The notes under the pieces are model-generated. The model worked only from the letters and a program-made list of their open reading frames with translations, had not been told where the DNA came from and searched no databases. Source: Limnohabitans sp. (GTDB lineage: Bacteria; Pseudomonadota; Gammaproteobacteria; Burkholderiales; Burkholderiaceae_C). From it: a stretch of 64,000 nucleotides of DNA. The stretch spans positions 59,576 to 123,575 of the forward strand of contig VERE01000002.1 in NCBI GenBank assembly GCA_018882835.1, written 5' to 3'. Position 1 is the stretch's first letter. Each line of letters opens with the position of its first letter. Positions 1 through 9,175 of the stretch are shown one piece after another. The translations under genes were made by a program, and so were the position numbers.

Positions 1-380
1 GCGGCCCGGGCATGCCTGAAATGCTGGCCCCCACCGGTGCGCTGATTGGCGCCGGCCTGGGCGAAAGTGTGGGCCTGATCACCGATGGCCGCTTTTCGGG
101 GGGCACCTGGGGCATGGTCGTGGGCCACGTAGCGCCCGAAGCCGCTGCCGGTGGCAACATCGCCTTCGTCCATGAAGGCGACAGCATTACCATCGATGCC
201 CACAAACTGCTGCTGCAACTGAATATTTCAGATGCAGAACTGGCCAAGCGCAAAGAGGGCTGGGTTGCGCCGGCACCACGCTACTTGCGCGGCGTGCAGG
301 CCAAATTTGCCTTCAACGCCTCCAGCGCCAGCAAAGGTGCGGTGCTGGACCTGTACACTCACGACAGCGTGAACCGTTAA
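1..380 (+). CDS. ilvD: Dihydroxy-acid dehydratase, C-terminal fragment
   Basis: C-terminal 125 or so residues of a dihydroxy-acid dehydratase; the gene enters from the left edge, with the reading frame set from base 3 (GPGMPEM). The enzyme dehydrates 2,3-dihydroxy acids in the last common step of valine and isoleucine synthesis. The fragment shows the family signatures [17 protein letters not shown] and GHVAPEA in order, then the usual C-terminal segment ending in a TAA stop at 378-380. The 5' part, with the iron-sulphur cysteines, is outside the window. A second, clearly different IlvD/Edd protein lies at 13383. The family call is certain; the exact substrate follows from the strong match to IlvD rather than to sugar-acid dehydratases. 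Confidence 0.93.
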   Translation, partial: GPGMPEMLAPTGALIGAGLGESVGLITDGRFSGGTWGMVVGHVAPEAAAGGNIAFVHEGDSITIDAHKLLLQLNISDAELAKRKEGWVAPAPRYLRGVQAKFAFNASSASKGAVLDLYTHDSVNR

Positions 381-423
381 ATCATTGGACTATTTCATTT
401 TTTTCAACTTCTGGAGATTCACC

Positions 424-729
424 GTGAAACGTTTTGTATTCGCATTGCTTGCAACCGCCGCTTTTTCCGCACCGGTCCTGGCTGACCAAGCCTTGGCACA
501 GGCGAAAAACTGCCTGGCTTGCCATGCAGTCGACAAAAAGGTTGTGGGCCCCTCTTACAAAGAGGTCGCCAAGAAGTACGCTGCCGACAAAACGGCTGCT
601 GACAAACTCGCCACCAAGATTCAAAAGGGTGGCTCTGGCGTTTGGGGTGCTGTGCCCATGCCCGCCAACCCCCAAGTCAACGAAGCTGAAGCCAAGAAAT
701 TGGCCGCTTGGATTCTGACCCAGAAATAA
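424..729 (+). CDS. Small periplasmic class I cytochrome c (c551/c8 type)
   Basis: 101-residue secreted cytochrome c. Residues 1-20 form a Sec signal peptide ending VLA. Haem is attached through C30-L-A-C33-H34, and M79 in VPMP is the expected sixth ligand. Length and the motif order match cytochrome c551/c552 electron carriers that shuttle electrons in the periplasm between bc1-type complexes and terminal oxidases or reductases. The start is GTG at 424, preceded by GGAG at 413-416; the reading frame could be opened further upstream at 385, but that would lack the signal peptide at the N-terminus. It is a single gene followed by a strong terminator. The redox partner cannot be read from the context. 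Confidence 0.9.
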   Translation: MKRFVFALLATAAFSAPVLADQALAQAKNCLACHAVDKKVVGPSYKEVAKKYAADKTAADKLATKIQKGGSGVWGAVPMPANPQVNEAEAKKLAAWILTQK

Positions 730-732
730 GCA

Positions 733-762
733 CCGTCATTGCGTGCATGCTCGCGATGACGG
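733..762. other. Imperfect hairpin downstream of cytochrome c
   Basis: An 11-base inverted repeat, CCGTCATTGCG with CGCGATGACGG (one mismatch), around an 8-base loop, starting four bases after the cytochrome stop codon. It has no T tract of its own and may stabilise the transcript 3' end ahead of the terminator at 770. Confidence 0.4.
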
Positions 763-769
763 CGGCATG

Positions 770-796
770 AAAAAAGGACCCTCGGGTCCTTTTTTC
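770..796. terminator. Bidirectional rho-independent terminator
   Basis: AAAAAAGGACC followed by GGTCCTTTTTT forms a GC stem flanked by A and T tracts, so it can terminate both the rightward cytochrome c gene and the leftward acetyl-CoA synthetase gene. Its position between two convergent genes fits this. Confidence 0.88.
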
Positions 797-810
797 ATGG
801 GCCGGACGCC

Positions 811-2787
811 TCAGTTCACTTCGGACAATTGATCCAGGATGGCGGGGTTTTCCAAAGTGGAAGTGTCCTGCGTGATGGCTTCGCCCTTGGCGATCGAGCG
901 CAACAGGCGGCGCATGATCTTGCCCGAGCGGGTCTTGGGCAGGTTTTCGCCAAAGCGAATGTCCTTGGGCTTGGCGATGGGGCCAATTTCCTTGCCCACA
1001 TGGTCACGCAGAATCTTGGCGATTTGCTTGGCCTCGTCGCCCGTGGGGCGTGAGCGCTTCAACACCACGAAGGCGCAAATCGCCTCGCCGGTGGTGTCAT
1101 CGGGCCGCCCCACCACGGCGGCTTCCGCCACCAGCTCGGTGCAGCTGACCAGGGCCGACTCGATTTCCATCGTGCCCATGCGATGGCCCGATACATTCAG
1201 CACATCGTCGATGCGACCGGTGATGGTGAAGTAGCCGGTTTTTTCGTCGCGAATGGCGCCGTCGCCTGCGAGGTAATACTTGCCCTTGAAGTCTTCGGGG
1301 TAATAGCTTTTCTTAAAACGCTCGGGGTCGCCCCAGATGGTGCGAATCATGGAAGGCCAGGGGCGCTTGACCACCAGAATGCCGCCTTGGCCGTTGGGCA
1401 CGTCTTTGCCGGTCTCGTCAACGATGGCCGCCTGGATGCCCGGGAAAGGCAAGGTGCATGAGCCAGGCACCAGCACCGTGGCACCAGGCAAGGGGGTGAT
1501 CATGTGGCCACCGGTCTCGGTTTGCCAGAAAGTGTCTACGATGGGGCAACGGCCACCGCCCACATGCTGGTGGTACCACTCCCAGGCAGCCGGGTTGATC
1601 GGCTCGCCCACCGAGCCCAGCAAGCGCAGGCTCTTGAGGTTGTAGCTTTTCGGATGGACAGCGTCATTGGCTTCGGCCGCCTTGATGAGCGAGCGAATGG
1701 CCGTCGGCGCGGTGTAGAAGATGGTCACTTTGTGTTGCTCGATCATCTTCCAGAAACGGCCGGCGTCAGGGTACGTGGGCACGCCTTCGAAGACGATTTC
1801 GGTGCCCCCCAAAGCCAGGGGGCCATAGGTGATGTAGGTGTGACCCGTGACCCAACCGATGTCAGCGGTGCACCAGAACACATCGTCCTTCTTCAGGTCA
1901 AAGGTCCATTCGGTGGTCAGGGCCGCATGCAAAAGATAGCCGCCGGTGGAATGCTGAACGCCTTTGGGCTTGCCCGTTGAACCCGAGGTGTAGAGCAAAA
2001 ACAGCGGGTGCTCGGCACTGACCCACTCCGGCTCGCAGGTGGTGGGCTGCTTTTCTGCGACTTCGGCCATCCACAAATCGCGGCCGGCCTTCATGGCCAC
2101 TTCAGCGCCGGAGCGCTTGACCACTAGCACATTTTTGACAGAGTCGCATCCGCCCAAGGCGAGGGCTTCGTCGACAATGGATTTCAGGGGCAATTGCTTG
2201 CCACCGCGGACCTGGTGGTCCGCCGTGATCACAGCCTTGGCACCAGTGTCTTCAATGCGGTCGCGCAAGGATTGCGCCGAGAAGCCACCAAACACCACCG
2301 AGTGGGTGGCGCCAATGCGCGCGCAAGCCTGCATGGCCGCGACGCCCTCGATGGACATCGAAATGTAAATCACCACGCGGTCGCCCTTGCCAATGCCCAG
2401 CGATTTCAAGCCGTTTGCAATTTGGCAAGTTTTGGCCAGCAGCTGCGCATAGGTGGCCTTGGTGACTTCGCCGCCGTCTGCTTCGAAAATAATTGCCGTC
2501 TTGTCGCCCAGGCCGCGCTCGATGTTGCGGTCCAGACAGTTGTAGGAGGCATTCAGGGTACCGTCTTCAAACCACTTGAAAAACGGTGCATCGCTTTCAT
2601 TCAGGACCTTCGTGAAGGGCGTTTTCCAGCTGATCAGTCGGCGCGCCTGTTCGGCCCAGAAGCCTTCGTAATCGGTTTCCGCTTTTTTGCACAATGCATC
2701 GTAGGCTGCCATCCCCGAAACGGCGGCATGAGAGGCAAAATCAGCGGGTGGTTGGTACAGGGCTGCAGCGGTTTCTGGGTGGCTCAT
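811..2787 (-). CDS. acs: Acetyl-CoA synthetase
   Basis: 658-residue AMP-forming acetyl-CoA synthetase, the usual length for Acs. It activates acetate to acetyl-CoA through acetyl-AMP. Visible signatures are the ACAS N-terminal segment (residues ~30-90), the phosphate-binding loop [11 protein letters not shown], the adenine motif [12 protein letters not shown], the hinge region [16 protein letters not shown] and the C-terminal [11 protein letters not shown], whose lysine is the known acetylation switch in the family. GGAG lies 9 bases before the ATG. Transcription runs away from the YqhA-like gene; the shared 136-base gap holds the promoters. Cytosolic. Confidence 0.97.
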   Translation of the reverse strand: MSHPETAAALYQPPADFASHAAVSGMAAYDALCKKAETDYEGFWAEQARRLISWKTPFTKVLNESDAPFFKWFEDGTLNASYNCLDRNIERGLGDKTAIIFEADGGEVTKATYAQLLAKTCQIANGLKSLGIGKGDRVVIYISMSIEGVAAMQACARIGATHSVVFGGFSAQSLRDRIEDTGAKAVITADHQVRGGKQLPLKSIVDEALALGGCDSVKNVLVVKRSGAEVAMKAGRDLWMAEVAEKQPTTCEPEWVSAEHPLFLLYTSGSTGKPKGVQHSTGGYLLHAALTTEWTFDLKKDDVFWCTADIGWVTGHTYITYGPLALGGTEIVFEGVPTYPDAGRFWKMIEQHKVTIFYTAPTAIRSLIKAAEANDAVHPKSYNLKSLRLLGSVGEPINPAAWEWYHQHVGGGRCPIVDTFWQTETGGHMITPLPGATVLVPGSCTLPFPGIQAAIVDETGKDVPNGQGGILVVKRPWPSMIRTIWGDPERFKKSYYPEDFKGKYYLAGDGAIRDEKTGYFTITGRIDDVLNVSGHRMGTMEIESALVSCTELVAEAAVVGRPDDTTGEAICAFVVLKRSRPTGDEAKQIAKILRDHVGKEIGPIAKPKDIRFGENLPKTRSGKIMRRLLRSIAKGEAITQDTSTLENPAILDQLSEVN

Positions 2788-2923
2788 GACAGGTGTCTCC
2801 TCAAATTTGGAAAAGCGGCGAACTTCCGAAATGTCGCGCCCAGCTCTTACGAGCTGCTGACTGGCATAAAGCTTACAAAAAATCGGTTAAACCCCCTCCT
2901 CATGGTTTCCCTAAAATAGGCCC

Positions 2924-3523
2924 ATGACTAACCCTCTGCCCGGCCGCTCCCACAGCAGCACCTTGCCTCGCGTGATCTTCGCCAGCCGCTGGCTGCAACT
3001 ACCGCTTTATTTGGGACTGATTGCAGCTCAAGGCTTGTATGTCTTTCATTTCTGGGTTGAGCTGACGCACTTGCTGGAAGCCGCTTTTGGCAATCAGGCG
3101 GCGCTGCAAGCGCTGATCACCGGCATGGGCTACAAAAGTGAAGCGCCTGTGACCTCGCTCAATGAAACCATCATCATGCTGGTGGTCTTGGGTCTGATCG
3201 ATGTGGTCATGATCTCCAACCTGCTCATCATGGTGATCGTGGGCGGCTATGAAACCTTTGTCTCCCGCATGTACCTGGAGAACCACCCGGACCAGCCCGA
3301 GTGGCTCAACCATGTGAATGCCTCTGTGCTGAAAGTGAAACTGGCGACCGCCATCATTGGCATTTCATCCATCCACCTGCTGAAGACCTTCATCAATGCG
3401 GCCAACTACGATGTCAAGGTGTTGATGTGGCAGACCCTGATTCACCTGACCTTTCTCCTTAGCGCGCTGGCCATTGCCTACGCCGACAAGCTTTTGCACC
3501 CCCCCTCCAACTCGGACCACTGA
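2924..3523 (+). CDS. YqhA/UPF0114 family inner-membrane protein
   Basis: 199-residue membrane protein with about four hydrophobic segments (roughly residues 25-50, 78-108, 137-160 and 170-190). The sequence matches the YqhA/UPF0114 family in the segments [19 protein letters not shown] and [11 protein letters not shown]. No biochemical role is established for the family, so none is assigned. The stop TGA at 3521 overlaps by context with the fumarase start two bases later (tgacATG), so the two genes are almost certainly co-transcribed. A longer N-terminal tail (residues 1-20) than in E. coli YqhA is present. Confidence 0.85.
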   Translation: MTNPLPGRSHSSTLPRVIFASRWLQLPLYLGLIAAQGLYVFHFWVELTHLLEAAFGNQAALQALITGMGYKSEAPVTSLNETIIMLVVLGLIDVVMISNLLIMVIVGGYETFVSRMYLENHPDQPEWLNHVNASVLKVKLATAIIGISSIHLLKTFINAANYDVKVLMWQTLIHLTFLLSALAIAYADKLLHPPSNSDH

Positions 3524-3524
3524 C

Positions 3525-5075
3525 ATGACCACCATCCGACAAAACGACCTGATCGAATCGATTGCCGCTGCCCTGCAGTACATCAGCTATTACCACCCCA
3601 GCGACTACATCGAGCATCTGGCGCGCGCTTACACCCTGGAACAGTCGCCGGCGGCCAAAGATGCCATCGCCCAAATTTTGACCAACAGCAAGATGAGTGC
3701 GGTTGGCCATCGTCCCATTTGCCAAGACACGGGCATCGTCAACGTGTTTCTGAAAATCGGCATGGATGTGCGACTCGAGGGCTTCTCCGGCAGCCTGGAA
3801 GATGCCATCAACGAAGGTGTTCGCCGTGGCTACAACCACCCCGATAACACGCTGCGCGCCAGCGTGGTGGCAGACCCGCAGTTCGCGCGCAAGAACACGC
3901 AGGACAACACCCCGGCTGTGATCTTCACCGAGATCGTGCCGGGCAACAAACTGGACATCACCGTCGCCGCCAAGGGCGGTGGCAGCGAGAACAAGTCCAA
4001 AATGGTCATGCTCAACCCCAGCGACAGTGTGCTCGACTGGGTGCTGAAAACCGTGCCCACCATGGGCGCGGGCTGGTGTCCTCCCGGCATGCTGGGCATT
4101 GGCATTGGCGGGACCGCCGAGAAAGCGGTTCTGATGGCCAAAGAAAGCCTGATGGAGGACCTCAACATGTATGAGCTTCAGCAAAAGGCCGGCAAAGGCG
4201 AGAAGCTGACTCAGGTGGAAGAGCTTCGCTTGGAACTGTACGAAAAGGTCAACGCGCTGGGCATTGGCGCGCAAGGCCTGGGCGGTCTGACCACCGTGCT
4301 CGATGTGAAGATCAAGATGTACCCCACCCACGCTGCCAGTAAGCCCGTGGCCATGATTCCCAACTGCGCCGCAACACGCCATGCCCACTTTGTGATGGAT
4401 GGCTCAGGCCCGGTTTATTTGGACGCACCCTCGCTGGACCTGTGGCCCAACGTCAGCTGGACACCTGACACACAAAAGAGCAAGCGTGTCGACCTGAACC
4501 ATCTGACCCGGGAAGAGGTGGCGAGCTGGAAGCCGGGCGACACCTTGCTGCTGAACGGCAAGATGCTGACTGGCCGCGATGCAGCCCACAAGCGCATCCA
4601 AGACATGTTGGCCAAAGGTGAAAAATTGCCCGTGGATTTCACCAACCGCATCATTTATTACGTCGGTCCCGTCGATCCGGTGCGTGACGAGGCCGTGGGC
4701 CCTGCAGGCCCGACCACAGCCACCCGCATGGACAAGTTCACCGAGATGATGCTGGCTGAAACCGGCTTGATTGCCATGGTGGGCAAGGCCGAGCGTGGTC
4801 CTGTTGCCATTGAAGCCATCAAGAAGCACAAAAGCGCTTACCTGATGGCCGTGGGCGGCGCCGCTTACCTGGTGAGCAAAGCCATCAAGACTGCCAAAGT
4901 CGTTGGCTTTGCCGACCTGGGCATGGAAGCGATTTATGAATTCGATGTGGTGGACATGCCCGTGACAGTGGCAGTGGACGCCGGCGGCACCAGCGCCCAC
5001 ATCACTGGCCCGGAAATTTGGTCCAAGCGCATCGCCAGCGGAGAGTTCAAAGGCATTGCCCTGGCAGCAGGCTGA
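3525..5075 (+). CDS. Fumarate hydratase, class I (iron-sulphur)
   Basis: 516-residue class I fumarase, interconverting fumarate and malate in the TCA cycle. The start is taken as ATG 3525, one base after the upstream stop; the open frame continues to 3474 but only inside the preceding gene. The three cluster-ligand cysteines can be placed in HRPICQDTG, GAGWCPPGM and PNCAATRHAH. The C-terminal beta domain (residues ~350-516) carries RDAAHKRI and the segment YVGPVDPV typical of the fused alpha/beta form (FumA/FumB type). The [4Fe-4S] enzyme is oxygen-sensitive in known members. It forms an operon with the YqhA-like gene. Confidence 0.95.
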   Translation: MTTIRQNDLIESIAAALQYISYYHPSDYIEHLARAYTLEQSPAAKDAIAQILTNSKMSAVGHRPICQDTGIVNVFLKIGMDVRLEGFSGSLEDAINEGVRRGYNHPDNTLRASVVADPQFARKNTQDNTPAVIFTEIVPGNKLDITVAAKGGGSENKSKMVMLNPSDSVLDWVLKTVPTMGAGWCPPGMLGIGIGGTAEKAVLMAKESLMEDLNMYELQQKAGKGEKLTQVEELRLELYEKVNALGIGAQGLGGLTTVLDVKIKMYPTHAASKPVAMIPNCAATRHAHFVMDGSGPVYLDAPSLDLWPNVSWTPDTQKSKRVDLNHLTREEVASWKPGDTLLLNGKMLTGRDAAHKRIQDMLAKGEKLPVDFTNRIIYYVGPVDPVRDEAVGPAGPTTATRMDKFTEMMLAETGLIAMVGKAERGPVAIEAIKKHKSAYLMAVGGAAYLVSKAIKTAKVVGFADLGMEAIYEFDVVDMPVTVAVDAGGTSAHITGPEIWSKRIASGEFKGIALAAG

Positions 5076-5086
5076 ACCGTTACAGG

Positions 5087-5716
5087 TCAGTGGAGGTGGC
5101 GCGGCTTGCGCCCACCGCCATGGCCGCCACCGTGGCTGCCATGGCCACCGCGAGGCGGCTTGCTGATTTCCAGTGAGTTCACCAGCGCGTCAAAGCGCTG
5201 GCTGAAAAGCTTGTCAATTTCGGTGACGACGCCGCTGAGCTCCGAGGCGTCGAAATGGCGCTCCATCATGTGCACCACGTCTTCCACCAGCAGATCGCGT
5301 TGCACCTGCATGATGGCCGCAGGCGTGGGGCCGACAAACAGCATCATGAAGTCATCGCGCGACTCGCGCCCGGAGGCCTCGTCTTCCTCATCGAAGTCGG
5401 CATCGTAGAAAGTGACCTCGAGCGCCGCTCCGGTCTCGGTCAGCTCGTTCAAGCCCATGCACAGTTCTTCCAGGTTTTGACGGAAATCGTCTTCACCCGG
5501 CGTGGTCCAGCAAATTTGCAGGCGATGCGAATGCGCGTCAAAAAGGATGCCGGGCTCTTCTTCGTAGGCGCTGGCGGCCCCCTCGGTCAGCGACTTGGCG
5601 CCGGCGTAGCTCCACAAAGGGCGCATGGCATCCTGAATCTGGTCGAAAACCACATCCGCACGCAACGGCACGTCACCATGGACATGAATTTCATAAGTGG
5701 CGTTGTAGCGAGGCAT
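5087..5716 (-). CDS. Hypothetical protein with His/Gly-rich C-terminal tail
   Basis: 209-residue soluble protein I cannot assign to a characterised family. The body (residues 1-185) is acidic and lacks signal peptide or membrane segments; it contains an acidic run DADFDEEDEAS. The last ~22 residues are Gly/His-rich (GGHGSHGGGHGGGRKPRHLH), a composition seen in metal-binding or nickel-handling tails. The gene is convergent with fumarase, 11 bases from its stop, and starts 16 bases from the end of tRNA-Leu, which is on the same strand and could be co-transcribed. Function unknown. Confidence 0.75.
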   Translation of the reverse strand: MPRYNATYEIHVHGDVPLRADVVFDQIQDAMRPLWSYAGAKSLTEGAASAYEEEPGILFDAHSHRLQICWTTPGEDDFRQNLEELCMGLNELTETGAALEVTFYDADFDEEDEASGRESRDDFMMLFVGPTPAAIMQVQRDLLVEDVVHMMERHFDASELSGVVTEIDKLFSQRFDALVNSLEISKPPRGGHGSHGGGHGGGRKPRHLH

Positions 5717-5732
5717 GGCTGTTTCTCTTCAA

Positions 5733-5824
5733 TGGTGCCCGAGACCGGAATCGAACCGGTACGCCCCATTTCTGGAAGCGGCGGATTTTAAGTCCGATGT
5801 GTCTACCAATTTCACCACTCGGGC
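5733..5824 (-). tRNA. tRNA-Leu (anticodon UAA)
   Basis: 92 bases including an encoded CCA (TGG at 5733-5735 on the plus strand). The acceptor stem GCCCGAG pairs with CTCGGGC. The anticodon loop is CTTAAAA, giving anticodon TAA, which reads UUA. The T arm GGTTCGATTCC and a long variable arm fit class II tRNA-Leu. Confidence 0.95.
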
Positions 5825-5924
5825 AGGCTGTGTCAAGAGGCTATTGTCGCAAACAAATTCACTTCACAACATGGCGCGCCACAAAATACAATGCCGAACG
5901 TCACAGCCGATCTGGAGACAGGTT

Positions 5925-6353
5925 TTGGACCATGCCTTTCTGCGTGCATCCCTGATTGTTGCAGCACTCTGGCTCTCAGGGTGTGCCAGCCAGTCGTCTT
6001 TGACGGCTGCATCGCTCGACCGGCATCACCCGAGCTACCCCACAACGGCCTGCCAGGAAAAACTGGGGGCTGTCTGGATTCACCAGGACCTTAAAAATGC
6101 CAGCATGGTTTCTGCGCCCGTGATCGTGCTGGCGGCGGGCCCTGTTTCGGCCATTCCCGTCATGCTGGCCCACCTTGGCCTGGGCACGCTGGACCGCATG
6201 GACGCGGCCTCGCTGGCCCAAAGATGCGGTGGCGATGCCCCCAGCAACCTGGAGTTGGCTGGACGCATCGCTGGCGATGCCGCTTTGGGCCTTGCCACCG
6301 GTGGCGCTTCCAGCATGGTCGGCAAAGCTGTGCCGGTCAGTCCCTTGAAGTAG
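5925..6353 (+). CDS. Putative small lipoprotein
   Basis: 142-residue protein with a lipoprotein signal: a basic and hydrophobic N-terminus (AFLRASLIVAALW) and lipobox LSGC at about residues 18-21. The start is chosen at TTG 5925, seven bases after GGAG at 5914-5917. An in-frame ATG at 5871 would add 18 residues, and the frame stays open back through the tRNA gene, which cannot be coding. The mature part has two hydrophobic stretches (SAPVIVLAAGPVSAIPVML and a glycine-rich segment near the C-terminus), so it may be membrane-associated. No family recognised. Confidence 0.6.
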   Translation: MDHAFLRASLIVAALWLSGCASQSSLTAASLDRHHPSYPTTACQEKLGAVWIHQDLKNASMVSAPVIVLAAGPVSAIPVMLAHLGLGTLDRMDAASLAQRCGGDAPSNLELAGRIAGDAALGLATGGASSMVGKAVPVSPLK

Positions 6354-6452
6354 GCGCCGCCGAGAAACCCTCCACGGCACTCGCCTTGCGCGTCAGCCTT
6401 GATGCAAGGCAAGCTCTTCTAAGATGGGCTCTCATTACTCGGAGACTGCGTC

Positions 6453-7292
6453 ATGAAATTTGTGCGTTTATTCAAAAATTCTGTGGCCATGGGACTGATG
6501 GCGGCAGCCCTGGTTTGCACGCCAAGTCAGGCGCAGACGGCCTCAGGCAAAACCGAGCTGCTCTGGTTGGGCCAAGCGGGTTTCCGCATCACTTCGCCAG
6601 GTGGCAAAACCATTGTCATTGACCCCTGGCTGACCGGCGGCCCCAAAACGCCAGCCCCCTACAAAACCGACATCGGCGCCCTGGGCAAGGTTGACTTGCT
6701 CCTGGTCACCCATGCGCACGTGGACCATATTGGCGATGCACCTGCGATTGCCAAATTGAACAACACCGTGCTGTATGGCCCTGCTGACATGGTGACCCCG
6801 TTGATCACACTGGGAATGTTGCCCGCCAATCTGGGACATCGTTTCAACAAAACGGGCCATGTGAAGCCCTTGCCCGGCATCAAGGTCACAGCCGTTGCGG
6901 CCGAACACTCCTCCTTGCTGGTATGGAACAACCCGGCCACCGGCAAACTCGAATCGCACCCTGCTGGCGAAGCCGTGGGCTACATCATCGAAATGGAAAA
7001 CGGCTTCAAAATCTGGCACATGGGCGATACCGGCCTGTTTGGCGACATGAAGTTCATCAATGACCGCTACAAGCCTGACCTGATCTTGATGCCCATCGGG
7101 GGCAACTTCACCATGGATCCCGAAGATGCCGCTTTTGCCGTGAAGAACTGGCTTAACCCCAAGGCGGTGATTCCGATGCACTACAACTCGAACCCATTGA
7201 CCAAAGGCACTCTGGCCGAGTTTCAGGAAGCCATGAAAGGGGCCCTCACCACCGTGGTTCCGATGACCGAGGGCCAAAAGGTCTCGTTTTAA
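6453..7292 (+). CDS. Exported metallo-beta-lactamase-fold hydrolase (UPF0173/UlaG-like)
   Basis: 279-residue protein with a signal peptide (cleavage near PSQAQ, residue ~28). The metal-binding motif THAHVDHIGD (HxHxDH), a later HMGDTG and a C-terminal PMHYNS give the ligand set of UPF0173/UlaG-like metal-dependent hydrolases. The substrate is unknown. Unlike most UPF0173 proteins, this one is predicted to be periplasmic. GGAG lies eight bases before ATG. Its stop codon overlaps the stop of the convergent alcohol dehydrogenase gene through the palindrome TTAA. Confidence 0.85.
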   Translation: MKFVRLFKNSVAMGLMAAALVCTPSQAQTASGKTELLWLGQAGFRITSPGGKTIVIDPWLTGGPKTPAPYKTDIGALGKVDLLLVTHAHVDHIGDAPAIAKLNNTVLYGPADMVTPLITLGMLPANLGHRFNKTGHVKPLPGIKVTAVAAEHSSLLVWNNPATGKLESHPAGEAVGYIIEMENGFKIWHMGDTGLFGDMKFINDRYKPDLILMPIGGNFTMDPEDAAFAVKNWLNPKAVIPMHYNSNPLTKGTLAEFQEAMKGALTTVVPMTEGQKVSF

Positions 7293-8347
7293 GCGCCTTC
7301 GAGTTTTGCCACCACCCGGCCAAGCACTTGGCCGGCTTTCAGCTTGTCCAACACACCTGAAATTTCTGCCGGGGTGCACAGCGCCGTGGGAATCGGCTTG
7401 AGCTTGCCGCTCTGGGCCAAAGCCACCACTTCTTTGAGCTCTTGCACAGAGCCCACGTAAGAGCCCATGATGGTGATGGCGCGTTGCGCAATGGGCACGA
7501 TGGACATGGGCAGCTCGCCGCCGTAAAGACCGACCACCACATAGCGGCCGCCTTTGCGCAAACTGGCAATGCCCAGAGAAGCCGTGCTCTCGGCGCCGAC
7601 CAAGTCCACCACACCCCAAACGCCGCCCGACAGGGCTTGCAGCTTTTGCAACGCCCCTTCTTCCAGCGGGTTGAAAACTTCCAGGGCGCCCATCTGACGC
7701 GCAGCATCGGCTTTGGAGGCATCGATTTCGCACACGGCAATGTTCTCGTGCCCCAGGGCTTTCAACATGGCGATGGCCATCAATCCCAGGCCACCCGCGC
7801 CCATGACCACGATCCAGTCTTTGGGCGAGCAGGGCTGCAACTTGCGCACCGCGCTGTAGGTGGTCAGGCCCGAGCAGGCCAGGATGGGCGCAAACTCGGG
7901 ATCGACGCCAGTGGAGTCCACCAGGTATTTGGGATGCGGCACCAGCACATGGTCGCCATAGCCGCCAGAACGCTGAATGCCAATGAAGCGCGGGGTGGCG
8001 CACCAGTTGTCCATGCCCTCCTCGCAGCGGGCGCACTTGCCACAACCGGTCCAGGGGTAGACCAGGCGATCCTGGCCAACCGGCACCGGACCTGCATCCG
8101 GACCTGCTGCCAACACAGTGCCGTAGGGCTCATGCCCCAGGGTCACGGGCAATTGCATGCCGCGCTGTGACATGTGAAATTTCTTGCCACCCCCCAGGTC
8201 AAAATAGCCATCGCGAATGTGCACATCGGAGTGACATACGCCACAGTACTTGATGTGCACCAGAACTTCGGTCCCTTGGGGCTGGGGGGTCTCGCGCACA
8301 GCACGTTGAAGGGGCTTGCCCCATTCGGTTACATCGTAGCTGATCAT
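7289..8347 (-). CDS. Zinc-dependent alcohol dehydrogenase
   Basis: 352-residue medium-chain alcohol dehydrogenase. The catalytic zinc site is seen in CGVCHSDVH and GHEPYG. The structural zinc site is the four-cysteine lobe CGKCARCEEGMDNWC. The NAD(P)-binding glycine motif is GAGGLGLMAI. The start at 8347 is preceded by AGGAG at a spacing of 8; an upstream in-frame ATG at 8542 would overlap the next gene and adds nothing family-like. Substrate not identifiable; neighbours give no pathway. Confidence 0.9.
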   Translation of the reverse strand: MISYDVTEWGKPLQRAVRETPQPQGTEVLVHIKYCGVCHSDVHIRDGYFDLGGGKKFHMSQRGMQLPVTLGHEPYGTVLAAGPDAGPVPVGQDRLVYPWTGCGKCARCEEGMDNWCATPRFIGIQRSGGYGDHVLVPHPKYLVDSTGVDPEFAPILACSGLTTYSAVRKLQPCSPKDWIVVMGAGGLGLMAIAMLKALGHENIAVCEIDASKADAARQMGALEVFNPLEEGALQKLQALSGGVWGVVDLVGAESTASLGIASLRKGGRYVVVGLYGGELPMSIVPIAQRAITIMGSYVGSVQELKEVVALAQSGKLKPIPTALCTPAEISGVLDKLKAGQVLGRVVAKLEGA

Positions 8348-8427
8348 GGATAGGTCTCCTGTCTTGTCATGGGACACCGGTTTCCCGGCATTGCAGTGTT
8401 TTACTGCATCATAGCTTGGCTGCCTGT

Positions 8428-9159
8428 CTAGCTGGCGACCAGGCACTCTTGAATGGCATGCGCCAAAGCCAGGTCTTTCAGGGTCAGTCCGTTTGCGTCG
8501 TGGGTGGTCAAGGTCATGCGAACGCGGTGATAAACATTCCATATTTCTGGGTGGTGTTGCTGCGCATGAGCCTGTACCGCGACACGCTGGACAAATGCCA
8601 TGGCGTCCAAAAAATGGCCGAATTCAAACTCACGCTCCAAGGCAGAGGGCTTTGATAGCAAGCGCCACTCTGGCAGGTTGCGTGCCAGTGCATCCGGCGT
8701 GAGCAAATGCGCCAACAGTCCCTGACAGGCATCCTCGACCAAATCCAGCACCTTCTCAAAACCCGCTGCGCCGCCCTCATAGGGATCAGGTACCACAGTG
8801 TCCGGATGGGTTTGAAAAAACTCCGCCATCCGTCTTACTTTGCGCATCATGGCAGGCGGGCACTGTGCTTGCAACAAAGCCAGGTTGTCCCAGTCCATCG
8901 CCAGGATGAGATCGGCTTGCTCAAAATCCGGGGGGCTGATTTGGCGCGCTTGCAACGAGGACATGCTATAGCCACGCAGGCTCGCGTGGCGCTGACTTCG
9001 CCCATCAGGCTGCGCACCTGCGTGGTAGGCGTGCGTGCCTGCAGAATCCACCAGGATGCAAGCCGTCAAGTGGGCTTTGTCGACGAAGCTTTGCATCACG
9101 GCCTGTGCCGTCGGGCTGCGACAAATGTTGCCCATGCAAACAAACAGAATTTTGTACAT
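8428..9159 (-). CDS. Fusion: low-molecular-weight phosphotyrosine phosphatase + pterin-4a-carbinolamine dehydratase
   Basis: 243-residue protein joining two complete domains in one uninterrupted frame. Residues 1-~150 are a low-molecular-weight protein tyrosine phosphatase: nucleophile loop VCMGNICRSP (C8, R14, S15), general acid in DPYEGG (D125) and the LILAMDWDN segment. Residues ~151-243 match pterin carbinolamine dehydratase (PCD/DCoH): LTPDAL..LPEW at the start, then REFEFGHFLDAMAFVQRVA, the active-site HHP (202-204), and THDANGLTLKD. PCD recycles the pterin cofactor of aromatic amino acid hydroxylases. I know of no established role for such a fusion. Start at 9159 chosen because MYKILFVCMGN is the usual phosphatase N-terminus; the ribosome site is weak. 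Confidence 0.9.
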   Translation of the reverse strand: MYKILFVCMGNICRSPTAQAVMQSFVDKAHLTACILVDSAGTHAYHAGAQPDGRSQRHASLRGYSMSSLQARQISPPDFEQADLILAMDWDNLALLQAQCPPAMMRKVRRMAEFFQTHPDTVVPDPYEGGAAGFEKVLDLVEDACQGLLAHLLTPDALARNLPEWRLLSKPSALEREFEFGHFLDAMAFVQRVAVQAHAQQHHPEIWNVYHRVRMTLTTHDANGLTLKDLALAHAIQECLVAS

Positions 9160-9175
9160 GGCGTGTCCGTTCGAA

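Noticed and set aside
2194..2919. Long plus-strand frame opposite acetyl-CoA synthetase
   Set aside because: Shadow of the acs gene; no conserved motifs, and the acs frame has full-length homology.
3459..4388. 309-codon minus-strand frame opposite fumarase
   Set aside because: His/Val/Gly-rich mirror of the fumarase frame, typical of GC-rich codon bias; no family match.
5715..5924. N-terminal extension of the lipoprotein gene through tRNA-Leu
   Set aside because: It would translate the tRNA gene; a TTG with a good ribosome site and lipoprotein signal lies at 5925.
6543..8045. 500-codon minus-strand frame covering the metallo-hydrolase and dehydrogenase
   Set aside because: It overlaps two well-supported genes and its composition (Arg/Gly/His-rich) is that of a shadow frame.
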